Assembly: GCA_051745835.1 (NCBI GenBank)
Contig: JBNJEL010000021.1
Span: 1 to 24,025, forward strand
From: JBNJEL01 sp051745835
GTDB taxonomy: Bacteria > Bacillota > Halanaerobiia > Halobacteroidales > Acetohalobiaceae
DNA length: 24,025 bases
Reading direction: 5' to 3'
The notes under the pieces are model-generated. The model was not told the DNA's origin and searched no databases. It saw nothing but the letters and a program-made list of their open reading frames with translations. This document shows positions 23,405-24,025 of this stretch, piece by piece. The position numbers and the translations under genes were made by a program. Every line of letters starts with the position of its first letter. Position 1 is the stretch's first letter.

Positions 23405-23887
23405 ATGATGAAGATTAATTTAGTCACAGTTGGTGATCTTAGTACAGATTATCTGCAAGTAGGAGTTGCTGAGTTTAAGAAGCGGTTAAATCGCTATCTA
23501 GACCTTAATGTTATTACTGTTGCTGCAGAGCGGTTGGGTAATAATCTCAGTCAGGCTGCTAAGAAGCAGATCAAAGAAGAAGAGGCAGAACGGATTATTA
23601 AACAGTTAGATAGTCGTTCCTATAGCATTGCCTTAGATAATGAAGGGAAGCATATGACCTCGAAAGGGTTAGCTAAGTCGATTGGTAATTTACAGGTAAG
23701 GGGTTATAGCGAGATTGATTTTATTATCGGCGGTACATTAGGCTTACATCAGAAGGTAAGAGATGAGGCAGATTATGTCTTAACTTTATCGAATATGACT
23801 TTCACTCATGAGATGGTGCAGTTAATTCTACTAGAGCAGATCTACCGTGCCTTTAAGATTATAAATGGTGAAACCTATCATCGTTAA
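23405..23887 (+). CDS. rlmH: 23S rRNA (pseudouridine1915-N3)-methyltransferase RlmH
   Basis: A 160-residue SPOUT methyltransferase that methylates pseudouridine 1915 of 23S rRNA in assembled ribosomes. It has the full family length. The knot motif FIIGGTLGL, then LTLSNMTFTHEMVQLILLEQ and the closing IYRAFKIINGETYHR are diagnostic. MTFTHEMVQ differs slightly from the common MTFPHQLVR, which does not suggest loss of function. Two ATGs lie at 23405 and 23408; the SD GAGGAG at 23395-23400 suits 23408 better. It lies straight after a terminator, so its transcription needs read-through or processing. Confidence 0.96.
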   Translation: MMKINLVTVGDLSTDYLQVGVAEFKKRLNRYLDLNVITVAAERLGNNLSQAAKKQIKEEEAERIIKQLDSRSYSIALDNEGKHMTSKGLAKSIGNLQVRGYSEIDFIIGGTLGLHQKVRDEADYVLTLSNMTFTHEMVQLILLEQIYRAFKIINGETYHR

Positions 23888-23894
23888 AGATACA

Positions 23895-23950
23895 GCTTAC
23901 CGAAGTTCAGCCGAGAAAGCCCCGCTGATGAATCGGCGTTGTTCCCACCT
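23895..23950. other. GC-rich segment with alternative pairings after rlmH
   Basis: A GC-rich patch in an otherwise AT-rich gap. TCAGC at 23907-23911 can pair with GCTGA at 23924-23928, or GCCGA at 23910-23914 with TCGGC at 23933-23937. The two pairings exclude each other. There is no T tail and no reading frame of note. I do not recognise a riboswitch or small RNA family. It lies upstream of the promoter at 23956 and therefore outside that transcript. Confidence 0.4.
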
Positions 23951-23955
23951 CCTTC

Positions 23956-23984
23956 TTGTATATGAACCCCTTTTATGTTATAAT
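23956..23984 (+). promoter_or_regulatory. Strong sigma-A-type promoter with extended -10
   Basis: TTGTAT at 23956-23961, a 17-base spacer, and consensus TATAAT at 23979-23984 with TG at 23976-23977, one base upstream of the -10 hexamer. The start of transcription would be near 23991, giving a leader of about 28 bases before the ATG at 24019. Confidence 0.85.
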
Positions 23985-24018
23985 GATATAAACACTTGAA
24001 ATAAAGGGAGTTATATTA

Positions 24019-24025
24019 ATGAATA
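24019..24025 (+). CDS. Start of an unidentified gene, cut by the window edge
   Basis: ATG AAT followed by one more base. It is supported only by AAAGGGAG at 24003-24010 with 8 bases spacing and by the promoter at 23956-23984. The product cannot be told from two codons. Confidence 0.6.

Noticed and set aside
1..24025. CRISPR arrays, tRNA, rRNA, insertion sequences and prophage genes
   Set aside because: No spaced direct-repeat array, cloverleaf, rRNA-like block, transposase or phage protein was recognised on either strand.

Overview
This AT-rich window looks like chromosomal DNA from a halophilic anaerobic member of the Halanaerobiales (Acetohalobium/Halobacteroides/Orenia type). That placement is inferred from codon style, Firmicute Shine-Dalgarno (SD) signals, the walJ-htrA-rlmH gene order, and solute-binding proteins with ordinary Sec signals and no lipobox, which fits an organism with an outer membrane. 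It is not proven. No rRNA, tRNA, CRISPR array, insertion sequence or phage gene was seen.

Layout. (1) 1-6890 is a carbohydrate block. A GH57/DUF1957 glucan branching enzyme (partial, minus strand) is divergent from a GT4 glucan synthase-like gene. Then come a nucleotidyltransferase fused to a phosphomutase-like domain with degraded active-site loops, an orphan PTS IIC-like membrane protein, a YcdX-like PHP phosphatase and an exported TPR protein. A strong terminator at 6899-6930 closes the block. (2) 6948-15335 is an eight-gene transport operon behind a near-consensus promoter: an ABC ATPase, a PHP phosphoesterase, an ECF S component (CD3073-like), binding protein 1, fused permease 1, a TudS-related desulfidase (CD3072/DUF523-like), binding protein 2 and fused permease 2. 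(3) 15381-17475 is a methyl-accepting chemotaxis protein with its own promoter and terminator. (4) 17476-18585 is a mixed region with a GC-rich stem-loop, a flavodoxin-like gene and a probable ATP-grasp gene remnant. (5) 18586-23887 is housekeeping: hflX, convergent cheR, then walJ, htrA and rlmH. A strong promoter and the first codons of another gene close the window.

The best candidate for an undescribed system is the operon at 7110-15335. One ATPase appears to serve two paralogous binding protein/permease pairs. The operon also carries a phosphoesterase, an unrelated vitamin-type uptake component and a sulfur-removing enzyme, suggesting import and dismantling of a phosphorylated or thio-substituted small molecule. 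Both binding protein/permease junctions carry a terminator-like stem-loop inside the start of the permease gene, a plausible device for making more binding protein than permease. The second permease has lost the conserved glycine of both EAA coupling loops, so the copies may not be equivalent.
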